Positions 24,746 through 34,220 of a stretch of DNA of 64,000 nt are shown in pieces; within the stretch, counting starts at the first letter, position 1, and each line of letters opens with the position of its first letter. The notes under the pieces are model-generated. The model made no database searches. It saw nothing but the letters and a program-made list of their open reading frames with translations, and was not told the DNA's origin. The DNA is from Pseudomonas parakoreensis (GTDB taxonomy: Bacteria > Pseudomonadota > Gammaproteobacteria > Pseudomonadales > Pseudomonadaceae), in assembly GCF_021602155.1 (NCBI RefSeq), contig NZ_BQHY01000011.1, positions 1 to 64,000 on the forward strand, given 5' to 3'. A program made the translations under genes and the position numbers.

Positions 24746-24872
24746 GACGGTGATTCTCCCCCGGGGCGCAGCGCAAATGACTGCGCTCTTGTTGGTACGA
24801 ACCTGTTGCAGGTGGCGCAGTTCCCCACAGGTATAGACCAACTCGGGATCTTCATCGACCGGGCGGTCCTCT

Positions 24873-24960
24873 TCGCTGGCAAGCCAGCTCCCACAGTGCC
24901 TGCGTCGCACACAAAATATGTGAACACCATTGAACCTGTGGGAGCTGGCTTGCCAGCGAT
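24873..24960. repeat. REP pair, GCTGGCAAGCCAGC family
   Basis: Inverted REP pair in the 327-base divergent spacer between the GNAT gene and xthA. Apart from this pair and the two gene leaders I see nothing further there. Confidence 0.9.
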
Positions 24961-25072
24961 GGGGCCCCTACAGACAGCACACATCTGACAGAACACAGCG
25001 AATCTGCTTACCCCACACTGGCCCCCATCCCACATGTCAGCTAGCATCGCCCTTTTGCCAGGACTGCCGACC

Positions 25073-25885
25073 ATGAAGATTGTTTCCTTCAACATCAACG
25101 GACTGCGCGCCCGTCCGCATCAGCTGGCAGCGCTGATCGAAAAGCATCAGCCGGACGTGATCGGCCTGCAGGAAACCAAGGTCCACGACGACCAGTTCCC
25201 GCTGGAAGAAGTGCGTGCGCTGGGTTATCACGTTTATTTCCACGGCCAGAAAGGCCATTACGGCGTTGCCCTGCTTTCGCGCAGTGAGCCGATCGCGATT
25301 CACAAAGGCTTCGCCAGCGATGAAGAAGACGCCCAGCGCCGCTTTATCTGGGGCACTTTCGCCGACGCCAATGGCGTGCCGGTAACCATCATGAACGGCT
25401 ACTTCCCGCAGGGCGAAAGTCGCGACCACCCGACCAAATTCCCGGCCAAGCAACGCTTCTACAGTGACCTGCAAACCCTGCTGGAAAGCCAGTTCCACAA
25501 CGAACAGCCGCTGGTGGTGATGGGCGATGTGAACATTTCCCCGGAGGACAGCGACATCGGCATTGGCCCGGACAACATGAAGCGCTGGCTGAAAACCGGC
25601 AAATGCAGCTTCCTGCCGGAAGAACGTGAATGGATGGCCCGCCTGAAAAACTGGGGCCTGACTGACAGCTTCCGCCACCTCAACCCGGACGTGACCGACA
25701 TGTTCAGCTGGTTCGACTACCGCAGCCGCGGATTTGAGGATGAGCCCAAGCGTGGTCTGCGCATCGACGTGATTCTCGCCTCCCATGGCTTGCTGCCACG
25801 GGTCAAGGATGCGGGCGTGGACTACGAACTGCGCGGCATGGAGAAGCCGTCGGACCATGCGCCTATCTGGCTTGAGTTGAGCTGA
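25073..25885 (+). CDS. xthA: Exodeoxyribonuclease III
   Basis: 270-aa AP endonuclease and 3-prime exonuclease of base-excision repair. All conserved EEP motifs are present: [66 protein letters not shown] and the C-terminal KPSDHAPIW. The start is ATG at 25073 (MKIVSFNIN), with CAGGA about ten bases ahead; an in-frame ATG at 25034 would add 13 atypical residues. Confidence 0.97.
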   Translation: MKIVSFNINGLRARPHQLAALIEKHQPDVIGLQETKVHDDQFPLEEVRALGYHVYFHGQKGHYGVALLSRSEPIAIHKGFASDEEDAQRRFIWGTFADANGVPVTIMNGYFPQGESRDHPTKFPAKQRFYSDLQTLLESQFHNEQPLVVMGDVNISPEDSDIGIGPDNMKRWLKTGKCSFLPEEREWMARLKNWGLTDSFRHLNPDVTDMFSWFDYRSRGFEDEPKRGLRIDVILASHGLLPRVKDAGVDYELRGMEKPSDHAPIWLELS

Positions 25886-25902
25886 TTCACAACGCTTCTC
25901 CC

Positions 25903-26048
25903 TGTAGGAGTGAGCCTGTGGTGAGGGGATTTATCCCCGATGGGCTGCGAAGCAGCCCCAGTCGTCTCTAGTCGATCGAAATGAAGATCTTGGGTCGGCT
26001 TCGCCAACCATCGGGGATAAATCCCCTCACCACAGGCTCACTCCTACA
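25903..26048. repeat. Nested composite REP palindrome
   Basis: A GGGGATTTATCCCC-type REP pair is enclosed by an outer TGTAGGAGTGAGCC / GGCTCACTCCTACA inverted repeat, making one continuous arm of nearly 40 bases on each side. It fills most of the xthA to PstS-OmpA spacer. Confidence 0.88.
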
Positions 26049-26125
26049 TTGGATCCCTGTCATGTTTTGGTCATGCGCCTGACTTAATCTCCCCGGCAAT
26101 CCCCTTGGCCTGATTCGGTGCCGGC

Positions 26126-27460
26126 ATGACCCTGCGTGTTCTGTTCGCTTTTCTGTCGAGTGCATGGCTGACGGTCAGTGCCGCCACCCTGCCCGTCCCC
26201 GAAAACGGCCCGGCATTGCGCATTCAGGGTTCCAACACCATCGGCGCCGATCTCGGCCCGGCGCTGGTCGAAGGTTTTCTGCAAGAGCAGGGTCTGCTGA
26301 AGATTCACCGTGAAAACCCCGACAACGCCAACGAACAACACATCGTCGCACAGACTGCGCAAGGCCAACGGGTGGTGATTGAAGTCGCCGCCCACGGTTC
26401 CAGCACCGGGTTCACCGCACTGAAAACCGCCAGCGCCGACCTCGCCGCCTCCTCACGCCCGATCAAGGACAGCGAACTGCTCAACCTGGAAGCGCTCGGC
26501 GACCTGAAAAGCGCTGAGGCCGAGCAAGTGATTGCCATCGATGGTCTGGCGATCATCCTTCACCCCGGCAACCCCCTGCAGCAACTGGACACCGAGCAAC
26601 TGGCGCGGATCTTCAGCGGTGAGGTGAAAACCTGGGAAGACCTCGGCGGGCACGGCGGATCGATTCATTTATATGCGCGGGATGATCAGTCCGGCACTTA
26701 CGACACGTTCAAGGAACTGGTGCTGGCTCGGCGCGGGAAACACCTGAGTTCCAGTGCGAAACGCTTCGAATCCAGCGAGCAATTGTCCGATGCGGTGAGC
26801 AACGATCCGCAAGGCATCGGTTTCATCGGCCTGCCGTATGTACGCCAGGCCAAAGCCGTGGCCATCGCTGACGGCGCATCGCAATCGATGTTGCCGCTCA
26901 ACAGCCTGATTGCCACCGAGGACTATCCGCTGTCGCGGCGCCTGTTCTTTTATTTGCCACCCAGCAACCAGAATCCGTGGGCATCGGCATTGGTAGCGTT
27001 TGCGCAAAGCCCACAGGGCCAGAAGATTGTCGCGGCCACCGGTTTCATCAGCCAGACCGTGCACGCGATGACCGTCACCCCGAATGCGCTGATGCCCGAG
27101 GGCTATCAATCCCTCAGCCGTCACGCCCAGCGTCTGACGGTGAACTTCCGCTTCGAGGAAGGCAGCGCCAGCCTCGACAACAAGGCGCGGCAGGATCTGG
27201 CGCGGGTGCTCGACTATATAAAGCGCCACGCCAAGACCGAGCGCGCGGTGACGCTGGTGGGGTTTGGCGACGAGAAAGACGACCCGGCACGGGCCGACCT
27301 GCTGTCGAAACTGCGGGCGATGGCGGTGCGTCGCGAACTGGTGAAGAACGGCGTGGTGATGCGCGAAGTTCGTGGGTTTGGCGCGCTGATGCCGGTGGCG
27401 GCGAACAGTGCGGATGAAGGCAGGATCAAGAATCGGCGGGTTGAGGTTTGGGTGTACTGA
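26126..27460 (+). CDS. Phosphate-binding PstS-like protein fused to an OmpA peptidoglycan-binding domain
   Basis: 444-aa exported protein with signal peptide MTLRVLFAFLSSAWLTVSAA. Residues about 25-310 are a PBP2/PstS-like binding domain: RIQGSNTIGADLGPALVEGF, SSRPIKDSEL, YARDDQSGTYDTFKELVL and IGFIGLPYVRQA match phosphate-binding loops. Residues about 330-444 are an OmpA C-terminal domain (NFRFEEGSASLDNKA ... RIKNRRVEVWVY). No pst permease genes are nearby, so a sensory or cell-wall-tethered role is more likely than classical uptake. The PstS-OmpA architecture is known in Pseudomonas but its function is unsettled. Confidence 0.88.
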   Translation: MTLRVLFAFLSSAWLTVSAATLPVPENGPALRIQGSNTIGADLGPALVEGFLQEQGLLKIHRENPDNANEQHIVAQTAQGQRVVIEVAAHGSSTGFTALKTASADLAASSRPIKDSELLNLEALGDLKSAEAEQVIAIDGLAIILHPGNPLQQLDTEQLARIFSGEVKTWEDLGGHGGSIHLYARDDQSGTYDTFKELVLARRGKHLSSSAKRFESSEQLSDAVSNDPQGIGFIGLPYVRQAKAVAIADGASQSMLPLNSLIATEDYPLSRRLFFYLPPSNQNPWASALVAFAQSPQGQKIVAATGFISQTVHAMTVTPNALMPEGYQSLSRHAQRLTVNFRFEEGSASLDNKARQDLARVLDYIKRHAKTERAVTLVGFGDEKDDPARADLLSKLRAMAVRRELVKNGVVMREVRGFGALMPVAANSADEGRIKNRRVEVWVY

Positions 27461-27493
27461 ATCTGATGTTGATGTGTTGAACCTGCTTACGTC

Positions 27494-27584
27494 ATCGCTG
27501 GCAAGCCAGCTCCCACAGAGATTTCCAGTGAACACAAAGTTTGTGAACACCAAACAAACCTGTGGGAGCTGGCTTGCCAGCGAT
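27494..27584. repeat. REP pair, GCTGGCAAGCCAGC family
   Basis: Inverted REP pair between two convergent genes. A smaller GTGAACAC.AAGTTTGTGAACACC repeat lies in the loop. Confidence 0.9.
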
Positions 27585-27605
27585 GAACGATGACGCGGTA
27601 CTGGA

Positions 27606-28835
27606 TCAGCGCTCGCTACGCAACATTTCCTTCGGCACGTACTTGCCGATCTCGAACTTGCCAATCGCCGCGCGGTGCACTTCGTCCGGGCCGTCGGCCA
27701 GGCGCAGGGTGCGTTGCATGGCGTACATGTAGGCCAGCGGGAAATCGTTCGAGACCCCCGCCCCGCCGTGGATCTGGATCGCCCGGTCGATCACCCGCAG
27801 CGCGACGTTTGGCGCGACAACCTTGATCTGCGCGATCTCGCTTCTGGCAACCTTGTTACCCACGGTGTCCATCATGTACGCCGCTTTCAGGGTCAGCAGG
27901 CGCGCCATGTCGATTTCCATCCGCGAATCGGCGATTTTGTCGACGTTACCGCCCAGACGCGCCAGCGGTTTGCCGAATGCAGTGCGACTCACCGAACGTT
28001 TGCACATCAATTCCAGGGCGCGCTCGGCCATGCCGATCGAACGCATGCAGTGGTGAATGCGGCCCGGGCCAAGGCGACCCTGAGCGATTTCGAAGCCTCT
28101 TCCCTCACCGAGCAGGACGTTTTCGTACGGCACGCGCACGTTGTCGAACAGCACCTCGGCGTGGCCGTGCGGTGCATCGTCGTAACCGAACACCGGCAGC
28201 GGACGGACGATTTTCACCCCGGGGGTGTCGACCGGTACGAGAATCATCGAGTGCTGGGCATGGCGCGGTGCGTCGGGGTTACTCAGGCCCATGAAGATCA
28301 GGATCTTGCAACGTGGATCGCAAGCGCCGGAGGTCCACCACTTCTTGCCGTTGATCACCCACTCGTCACCATCACGCACAGCGCGGGCGGCCATGTTGGT
28401 GGCGTCGGACGAGGCCACGTCCGGCTCGGTCATGGCGAACGCCGAGCGGATCTCGCCGCGCAGCAGCGGTTCGAGCCAGCGCTGTTTCTGTTCTTCGTTA
28501 GCGTAACGCACCAGCACTTCCATGTTGCCGGTGTCCGGCGCCGAGCAGTTGAACGGCTCCGGCCCGAGCAGCGAACGGCCCATGATCTCAGCCAGCGGTG
28601 CATATTCCAGGTTGGTCAGCCCGGCGCCAAGTTCCGACTCCGGCAGGAACAGGTTCCACAGACCTTCAGCCTTGGCCTTGGCTTTGAGTTCTTCCATGAT
28701 CGCGGTCGGCTGCCAGCGATCGCCCTCGGCAACCTGGCGTTCGAACACGGCTTCGGCCGGGTAAACGTAAGTGTCCATGAACGCGGTCACGCGCTCACGC
28801 AGTTCTTGCACCTTGGGCGAATAAGCGAAATCCAT
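27606..28835 (-). CDS. Acyl-CoA dehydrogenase family protein
   Basis: 409-aa FAD-dependent acyl-CoA dehydrogenase. Segments seen: [16 protein letters not shown] (FAD/substrate loop), [33 protein letters not shown] and the C-terminal [19 protein letters not shown]. Sequence style is that of the ACAD10/11-like subgroup found in bacterial fatty-acid catabolism; chain length cannot be read off. ATG at 28835 ([12 protein letters not shown]) is preferred to an in-frame TTG two codons upstream. A LysR regulator is divergent across a 157-base spacer and probably controls it. Confidence 0.9.
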   Translation of the reverse strand: MDFAYSPKVQELRERVTAFMDTYVYPAEAVFERQVAEGDRWQPTAIMEELKAKAKAEGLWNLFLPESELGAGLTNLEYAPLAEIMGRSLLGPEPFNCSAPDTGNMEVLVRYANEEQKQRWLEPLLRGEIRSAFAMTEPDVASSDATNMAARAVRDGDEWVINGKKWWTSGACDPRCKILIFMGLSNPDAPRHAQHSMILVPVDTPGVKIVRPLPVFGYDDAPHGHAEVLFDNVRVPYENVLLGEGRGFEIAQGRLGPGRIHHCMRSIGMAERALELMCKRSVSRTAFGKPLARLGGNVDKIADSRMEIDMARLLTLKAAYMMDTVGNKVARSEIAQIKVVAPNVALRVIDRAIQIHGGAGVSNDFPLAYMYAMQRTLRLADGPDEVHRAAIGKFEIGKYVPKEMLRSER

Positions 28836-28992
28836 GAGCAATTACCTTCTATGGGCAGAGGTTGTTCAGATCATGCAATCGATGCTAGAACAGCGCTGAT
28901 AATTTACCTAGCCTATTCTCGGCGTGTATAAACATTCATCACCGATATATGATCCGCTGATCGTCAGCCCCTAGAACAAGAGAAGCCGCGTA

Positions 28993-29922
28993 ATGAATCT
29001 GAGTAAGGTCGACCTCAACCTTTTCATCGTCTTCGACGCGATCTACACCGAAGCCAACCTGACCCGCGCCGGGCAGATTGTCGGCATCACCCAGCCGGCG
29101 GTGTCCAACGCGCTGGCGCGGTTGCGCGAAACCTTCAATGACCCGCTGTTCGTGCGCACCGCGCAGGGCATGGTGCCGACGCCGATGGCGCAGAACATCA
29201 TCGGCCCGGTGCGCAACGCGCTGTCGCTGCTGCGGGTGTCGGTGCAGGAGAGCCGGATTTTCAACCCGGCGCAGGCGGTGAAGACTTACCGCATCAGCAT
29301 GACCGACCTCACTGAGGCGGTGATTCTGCCGCCGCTGTTCCAGCGTTTGCGGCGTCTGGCGCCGACGGTGATCATCGAGAGCTTCCTGTCCAAACGCCGT
29401 GAGACCACCAAGGAACTGGCGGCCGGACGCCTGGATTTTGCCGTCGATGCGCCACTCAATACCGATCCGCAAGTGCGTCACGTCAAACTGATGGAAGACC
29501 GTTACGTCTGTGCGATGCGCAAGGGCCATCCGCTGGCGGGCAAGGAAAAACTCAGCCTCGACGATTACCTGTCGCTGACGCATATCCACATCTCCAGCCG
29601 CCGCAGCGGTCTGGGCTATGTCGATCTGTCCCTGGGGAAAATGGGCATTCAGCGCAAGATCGCCCTGCGCTCGCAGCATTATTTGATGGCATCGCAGGTC
29701 ATGCAGCAGACCGATATGGTCATGACCGTGCCTGAGCGTTTTGCCCGGCGCAACGATTTGCATGCGTTCAACCTTCCAGTCAACGACGTGCCGCCGGTGG
29801 AGACTCACCTTTACTGGCATGAGAGCACCGACCAGGACCCAGCCAACCGTTGGATGCGCGAGCAGATCATTGAGTTGTGCCAGCAAGTGGCGGCGCAGGA
29901 GAAGAAGCTCGATAAGGTGTAA
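28993..29922 (+). CDS. LysR-family transcriptional regulator
   Basis: 309-aa LysR regulator with an N-terminal winged HTH (VDLNLFIVFDAIYTEANLTR, GITQPAVSNALARLRE) and a C-terminal PBP2-type effector domain (from about residue 95). The dimer-helix and substrate regions resemble NahR/NodD-type members. Its divergent placement beside the acyl-CoA dehydrogenase gene suggests it regulates that gene, with an acyl-CoA or fatty acid as possible inducer; this is inference. Confidence 0.92.
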   Translation: MNLSKVDLNLFIVFDAIYTEANLTRAGQIVGITQPAVSNALARLRETFNDPLFVRTAQGMVPTPMAQNIIGPVRNALSLLRVSVQESRIFNPAQAVKTYRISMTDLTEAVILPPLFQRLRRLAPTVIIESFLSKRRETTKELAAGRLDFAVDAPLNTDPQVRHVKLMEDRYVCAMRKGHPLAGKEKLSLDDYLSLTHIHISSRRSGLGYVDLSLGKMGIQRKIALRSQHYLMASQVMQQTDMVMTVPERFARRNDLHAFNLPVNDVPPVETHLYWHESTDQDPANRWMREQIIELCQQVAAQEKKLDKV

Positions 29923-29945
29923 GGCTGGCTACCGCGTTTTCGTTC

Positions 29946-30028
29946 TTCGCGAGCAGGCTCGCTCCCACAGTTGATCGCGTTCCATCTGAAGAAACACGAT
30001 CGAATGTGGGAGCGAGCCTGCTCGCGAA
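29946..30028. repeat. REP pair, GCGAGC/GCTCGC family
   Basis: Inverted REP pair immediately after the LysR gene and upstream of the LiuR operator. Confidence 0.9.
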
Positions 30029-30060
30029 GAGGCCAGCACTGGCGCCACACACTTTGAACC

Positions 30061-30076
30061 TTGACGTAAACGTCAA
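30061..30076. promoter_or_regulatory. LiuR operator upstream of liuR
   Basis: Palindrome TTGACGTAAACGTCAA, the typical LiuR box, 43 bases before the liuR start. It overlaps a possible -35 (TTGACG) with a weak TTAGCT 17 bases on. It implies autoregulation and control of liuR-liuE. Confidence 0.85.
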
Positions 30077-30119
30077 CTCGCCATTAGCTTAGCGCCAAGA
30101 CCTTCTTTCGAGCGCTTTC

Positions 30120-30521
30120 ATGAGCAGCCAGACCTACAGCATTTCCGACCTCGCCCGCGAGCTGGACATCACCACCCGGGCGATCCGCTTTTATGAAGAG
30201 CAAGGCCTGCTCAGCCCTGAGCGCCGTGGCCAGGAACGCATCTATTCACCGCGCGACAAGGTCAGTCTGAAGCTGATCCTGCGTGGCAAGCGCATTGGTT
30301 TCTCGCTCGCCGAATGCCGCGAATTGATCGAGCTCTACGACCCCTCCAGCGGTAACACCAAACAACTCAACAGCATGCTGGCGAAAATCAGCGAGCGCCG
30401 GGCACAGCTCGAACAGCAGTTACTCGACATCGAACAGATGAAGCTGGAACTCGACACCGCGGAAGAACGCTGCGTGCAGGCGTTGGAACAGACGCTCAAG
30501 GGCCAGCAATCAGTTCAGTAA
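30120..30521 (+). CDS. liuR: MerR-family regulator of leucine/isovalerate catabolism
   Basis: 133-aa MerR-type regulator: HTH YSISDLARELDITTRAIRFY, wing QGLLSPERRGQERIYSP, then a C-terminal coiled coil (KISERRAQLEQQLLDIEQMK). The short effector region without Cys clusters is typical of LiuR, which controls branched-chain amino-acid degradation. LiuR boxes lie upstream of this gene and of liuA in this window, supporting the name. liuE follows in the same direction with only a REP pair between them. Confidence 0.93.
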   Translation: MSSQTYSISDLARELDITTRAIRFYEEQGLLSPERRGQERIYSPRDKVSLKLILRGKRIGFSLAECRELIELYDPSSGNTKQLNSMLAKISERRAQLEQQLLDIEQMKLELDTAEERCVQALEQTLKGQQSVQ

Positions 30522-30536
30522 TCCAAATAAATCCCT

Positions 30537-30625
30537 TGTGGGAGCGAGCCTGCTCGCGAATGCACCAGGTCAATCACCAAAGATGTTGAATGACAGATCG
30601 CTCGCGAGCAGGCTCGCTCCCACAG
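30537..30625. repeat. REP pair between liuR and liuE
   Basis: GGGAGCGAGCCTGCTCGCGA and its inverse fill most of the 147-base gap. No separate promoter for liuE is visible, so liuE may be read from the liuR promoter through this structure. Confidence 0.9.
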
Positions 30626-30668
30626 GGGCATCTTCGAAGACTTCAGACAATTACAACAGGTCAATCCC

Positions 30669-31568
30669 ATGTCCCTCCCCTCCCAAGTACGCCTGATCGA
30701 AGTCGGCCCGCGCGATGGTCTGCAGAACGAAGCCCAACCGATCAGCGTGGCTGACAAGGTACAACTGGTCGACGCCCTGAGCGCCGCCGGCCTCGGCTAT
30801 ATAGAAGTCGGCAGTTTTGTCTCGCCGAAATGGGTGCCGCAAATGGCCGGTTCGGCCGAGGTGTTCGCGCAGATCCAGCGCAAGCCCGGCGTCATCTACG
30901 GTGCACTGGCGCCCAATCTGCGCGGTTTTGAAGATGCGCTGGCGGCGGGTGTGAAAGAGGTTGCGGTATTCGCCGCCGCATCCGAGGCGTTCTCGCAGCG
31001 CAACATCAATTGCTCGATCAGCGAAAGCCTGGCGCGCTTTGCACCGATCATGGAAGCCGCGAAACAGCATAGCGTTACCGTGCGCGGTTACGTGTCCTGC
31101 GTGCTGGGTTGCCCTTATGAAGGCGAGGTCGCGCCGGAACAAGTGGCGATGGTTGCGCGTGAACTGTACGCGATGGGCTGCTACGAAGTGTCCCTCGGCG
31201 ACACCATTGGCACCGGCACTGCCGGCGCCACGCGGCGGCTGTTCGAAGTGGTCTCGGCGCAAGTCCCACGGGAAAAACTGGCTGGACACTTCCACGACAC
31301 CTACGGCCAGGCGATGGCCAACATCTATGCCAGCCTGCTGGAAGGCATTGCCGTGTTCGACAGCTCTATTGCCGGTCTCGGCGGCTGCCCGTACGCCAAA
31401 GGCGCGAGCGGTAACGTCGCCACCGAAGACGTGGTGTACCTGCTCAACGGCCTGGGTATCAAGACCGGTATCGACCTCGACGCCCTGATTGCGGCGGGTC
31501 AGCAGATCAGTGCGGTGCTCGGTCGCCCGAGCGGTTCGCGTGTGGCCAAGGCCCGTAACGCCCAGTGA
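30669..31568 (+). CDS. liuE: 3-hydroxy-3-methylglutaryl-CoA lyase
   Basis: 299-aa TIM-barrel lyase that splits HMG-CoA into acetyl-CoA and acetoacetate, the last step of leucine breakdown. Conserved features: EVGPRDGLQNE (catalytic Arg and metal Asp), HFHDTYGQA (metal histidines) and the signature loop GLGGCPYAKGASGNVATED with the active-site Cys. AGG lies eight bases before the ATG. It is separated from liuABCD by an sRNA gene and an acyl-CoA ligase gene, unlike the contiguous liuRABCDE order of P. aeruginosa. Confidence 0.96.
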   Translation: MSLPSQVRLIEVGPRDGLQNEAQPISVADKVQLVDALSAAGLGYIEVGSFVSPKWVPQMAGSAEVFAQIQRKPGVIYGALAPNLRGFEDALAAGVKEVAVFAAASEAFSQRNINCSISESLARFAPIMEAAKQHSVTVRGYVSCVLGCPYEGEVAPEQVAMVARELYAMGCYEVSLGDTIGTGTAGATRRLFEVVSAQVPREKLAGHFHDTYGQAMANIYASLLEGIAVFDSSIAGLGGCPYAKGASGNVATEDVVYLLNGLGIKTGIDLDALIAAGQQISAVLGRPSGSRVAKARNAQ

Positions 31569-31577
31569 GGGCGAAGG

Positions 31578-31618
31578 TGTTACCGCGGTGTCTGAAACGT
31601 GGGCATAGTCGAGTAACA
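31578..31618. promoter_or_regulatory. CbrB-like half-sites upstream of the CrcY-type sRNA
   Basis: TGTTAC at 31578-31583 and its inverse GTAACA at 31613-31618 lie about 110-150 bases before the predicted sRNA start. TGTTAC/GTAACA half-sites are, as I recall, the pattern bound by the response regulator CbrB at crcZ. The 29-base gap between the halves is wide, so assignment is tentative. Confidence 0.6.
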
Positions 31619-31700
31619 CGGAAACAAATTGTCTGGTTTTGCCTGAAGGAAAAATCCTTCAAAAATCTCAAGCCATTGATTTAAAAGGGTTTTAAAAAGT

Positions 31701-31716
31701 TGGCACGGCTTCTGCT
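31701..31716 (+). promoter_or_regulatory. Sigma-54 promoter of the CrcY-type sRNA
   Basis: TGGCACGGCTTCTGCT fits TGGCACG-N4-TTGCW with the correct spacing and one mismatch in the -12 box. The predicted start is near 31726, just where the CA-motif-rich transcript begins. Confidence 0.88.
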
Positions 31717-31725
31717 ATCTCTATG

Positions 31726-32098
31726 GCATAACAAGAATAAAAAGCAGCAAACCAATAAAAATAAGACGTACCGACTCTGACATAACAAAAACAACACGGC
31801 AGAGACGCAGCTAACAGATTTTTTTGGAGAAGGTGTGCTTTTCAGGGTGCTCTCAGGAGTGACCCGCAACCGGGCAGAGAACAATAAAACTACCTTCAGG
31901 TAGCGCCCGAATCGGTTGGATCGTTTAACGAGAAAGCAGATCAGCGCTCAAAAAAATACGTTTGCTCTTGACCCCGGATGGGGGTCGCCAAAAACAGCGG
32001 TAAAGGGCCACGGTTGCCAAAAACAACAACAGACCGCCCCTCAATAATAAAAAAGAGCACGCGACGACAAAATTAAAGGGGAGCTTCGGCTCCCCTTT
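31726..32098 (+). ncRNA. crcY: CrcY/CrcZ-family small RNA (Hfq/Crc decoy)
   Basis: No open frame explains this 664-base gap. The predicted transcript of about 370 nt carries repeated A-rich AANAANAA elements: AACAAGAA at 31730, AATAAAAA at 31754, AACAAAAA at 31784, AACAATAA at 31880, AAAAACAACAACA at 32019 and AATAATAA at 32043. Such CA motifs bind Hfq with Crc, and RNAs rich in them titrate the complex and relieve catabolite repression. The transcript starts as GCATAACAAG after a sigma-54 promoter and ends in a strong GGGGAGC-TTCG-GCTCCCC terminator. In P. putida, as I recall, crcY lies next to the HMG-CoA lyase gene, which matches this site and favours CrcY over CrcZ. Confidence 0.88.
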
Positions 32099-32100
32099 GT
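32075..32100 (+). terminator. Terminator of the CrcY-type sRNA
   Basis: AAAGGGGAGC-TTCG-GCTCCCCTTT stem with a stable UUCG-type loop, the same terminator form as in CrcZ-family RNAs. Confidence 0.92.
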
Positions 32101-32132
32101 GCTTTCTGCAATTCCCGAATTCCCGAACATCC

Positions 32133-32224
32133 CTGTGGGAGCTGGCTTGCCAGCGATAGCGTCAGGTCAGCCAGCATCAATGTTGAATGATCTACCGCAA
32201 TCGCTGGCAAGCCAGCTCCCACAG
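32133..32224. repeat. REP pair, GCTGGCAAGCCAGC family
   Basis: Inverted REP pair between the sRNA terminator and the 3-prime end of the convergent acyl-CoA ligase gene. Confidence 0.9.
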
Positions 32225-32233
32225 GGGTGGTGG

Positions 32234-33931
32234 TTACCGTTCGATTGTTTTTAACTCCTCGATACTGATCTCACGCATCCGGAATTTCTGGATCTTGCCC
32301 GTCACCGTCATCGGAAACTCCTCCACAAACTTGAAATGACGCGGCGTCTTGAAGTGCGCGATGCGCTCCTTGCACCAGGTTTGCAGTTCCAGTTCGGAGG
32401 CATGGTGGCCGGGGTGGAATTTGATCCAGGCAACGATCTCCTCACCGTAACGCGAGCACGGGATGCCGATCACCTGTACGTCTGCCACCGCCGGGTGAGT
32501 GAAGAAAAACTCTTCCAGCTCACGCGGGTAAATGTTCTCGCCCCCGCGAATAATCATGTCTTTGTTACGCCCCGCGATATTCACGTAACCCTCATCGTTC
32601 ATGCTCGCCAGGTCGCCGGTGTGCATCCAGCCCGCCTCATCGATGGCTTCGGCGGTGGCTTGCGGGTTGCTCCAGTAACCGAGCATCACGCTGTAACCAC
32701 GGGTGCAGAGTTCGCCGATGGTGCCGCGCGGAACCAGGTTACCGGCCTCGTCGATGATTTTGCTTTCGAGTTGCGGCTGGGTGCGGCCGACGGTGGTCAC
32801 GCGCAGTTCCAGTTCGTCCGATGGACCGGTCTGCAGGGAGACAGGGCTGGTTTCGGTCATGCCATAGGCGATCTGCACCTCGCTCATGTGCATTTCACTG
32901 ATGACCCGGCGCATCACCTCGATCGGGCAAGTGGCGCCGGCCATGATCCCGGTGCGCAGGGTCGACAGATCGAACTCGGCGCGCTGCGGCTGATCAAGCA
33001 TGGCGATGAACATGGTCGGCACGCCGTACAGCCCGGTGGCCTTTTCTTCGGCGACGGTTTGCAGGGTCAGTAGCGGATCGAACGCGTCATTGGGGTAAAT
33101 CATCGTACTGGCGTGAGTGATGCAGCCGAGGTTGCCCATGACCATGCCGAAGCAGTGATACAGCGGCACCGGGATCACCAAGCGATCGGCGGCGGTCAGA
33201 CCGATGCTCTCGCCGACCATGTAACCGTTGTTGAGGATGTTGTAGTGACTGAGGGTCGCGCCCTTGGGGAAACCGGTGGTGCCGGATGTGTACTGGATGT
33301 TGACGGGTTGGTCGAAGTGCAGGCTGTCGCTGCGTTCACGCAATTGTTCGGCAGAGACACTGGCGGCCAGATCTGCCAGTTGCGACCACGGGAGAAAACC
33401 CGAAGGCGGCTGTGCATCAAGGCTGATCAACCCGCGCAATTCCGGCAGGCGCTCGCTGCGCAGTTCGCCGATGGATTGCTCGGCCAGTTCCGGCAGCAAG
33501 CCTTGCAACATGCCGTGATAGTTGGAGCTCTTGAACGCTCCCGCACAGACCAGCCACTGACAACCGGATTGCTTGAGTACGTATTCGAGTTCGGAACTGC
33601 GATAAGCCGGATTGATGTTGACCAGGATCACGCCGATCTTCGCGGTGGCGAACTGAGTGATGCACCACTGCGCGCCATTCGGCGCCCAGATGCCGAGCCG
33701 GTCACCGGCCTGCAAACCCAACGCCAGCAGCGCTCTGGCATGCACGTTCACCGCGTCGGCCAGTTGCCGCCAGGTGTAACGCAGCTGCTGGTGGCGCACC
33801 ACCAGCGCCTCGCCGTCCGGGTACTGCGCGACGGTTTCGTCGAACTTCTGCCCGATGGTCATCGCCAGCAAGGCTTTGCTCTGGGAACCACGGGTGTAGC
33901 TGCGCTGCGGGTTTGCACTGGGTTGATCCAT
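32234..33931 (-). CDS. AMP-binding acyl-CoA ligase (ACSF2/FadD-like)
   Basis: 565-aa adenylate-forming enzyme that would activate a carboxylic acid with ATP and CoA. Core motifs: [17 protein letters not shown] (A3), [11 protein letters not shown] (A5), [23 protein letters not shown] (A7/A8) and the C-terminal catalytic Lys in [12 protein letters not shown]. Its position inside the liu region suggests isovalerate, methylcrotonate or acetoacetate as substrate, but medium-chain fatty acids are equally possible. AGGGG lies before ATG 33931. It is divergent from liuA, whose spacer holds two LiuR boxes that could also serve it. Confidence 0.88.
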   Translation of the reverse strand: MDQPSANPQRSYTRGSQSKALLAMTIGQKFDETVAQYPDGEALVVRHQQLRYTWRQLADAVNVHARALLALGLQAGDRLGIWAPNGAQWCITQFATAKIGVILVNINPAYRSSELEYVLKQSGCQWLVCAGAFKSSNYHGMLQGLLPELAEQSIGELRSERLPELRGLISLDAQPPSGFLPWSQLADLAASVSAEQLRERSDSLHFDQPVNIQYTSGTTGFPKGATLSHYNILNNGYMVGESIGLTAADRLVIPVPLYHCFGMVMGNLGCITHASTMIYPNDAFDPLLTLQTVAEEKATGLYGVPTMFIAMLDQPQRAEFDLSTLRTGIMAGATCPIEVMRRVISEMHMSEVQIAYGMTETSPVSLQTGPSDELELRVTTVGRTQPQLESKIIDEAGNLVPRGTIGELCTRGYSVMLGYWSNPQATAEAIDEAGWMHTGDLASMNDEGYVNIAGRNKDMIIRGGENIYPRELEEFFFTHPAVADVQVIGIPCSRYGEEIVAWIKFHPGHHASELELQTWCKERIAHFKTPRHFKFVEEFPMTVTGKIQKFRMREISIEELKTIER

Positions 33932-33992
33932 GACGACCCCTATTGTCTTTATTAGTGGGTTTACTGGAGCTCACTTTTTTGCGGGTGGCCTT

Positions 33993-34113
33993 TGTGGCGA
34001 GGGGATTTATCACCGACGGTGTGCGAAACGCACCCTCAGCTTTTCCTGTCGAACCGCATTCACAGGTTTTGGGTCGGCTTCGCCAACCATCGGGGATGAA
34101 TCCCCTCGCCACA
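33993..34113. repeat. REP pair, GGGGATTTATCCCC family
   Basis: Inverted repeat TGTGGCGAGGGGATTTATCA and GGGGATGAATCCCCTCGCCA in the 360-base divergent spacer between the acyl-CoA ligase and liuA. The rest of the spacer holds the two LiuR boxes. Confidence 0.88.
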
Positions 34114-34177
34114 CAAGGTCGCGCCCATAAAAAAGCAGTCCGCTTTCAATCCTGAGGTGCCCCTACTCTCGCTCAAG

Positions 34178-34193
34178 TTGACGTTAACGTAAA
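34178..34193. promoter_or_regulatory. LiuR operator 1 upstream of liuA
   Basis: TTGACGTTAACGTAAA, close to the box before liuR (TTGACGTAAACGTCAA). It lies 99-114 bases before the liuA start. Confidence 0.82.
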
Positions 34194-34220
34194 GGGTGAT
34201 TGACAGCCAACCAGCGCAGG

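Noticed and set aside
31681-31884. 67-aa minus-strand frame inside the crcY region
   Set aside because: It overlaps the sigma-54 promoter and A-rich motifs of the sRNA and consists of low-complexity Phe/Leu/Ser runs.
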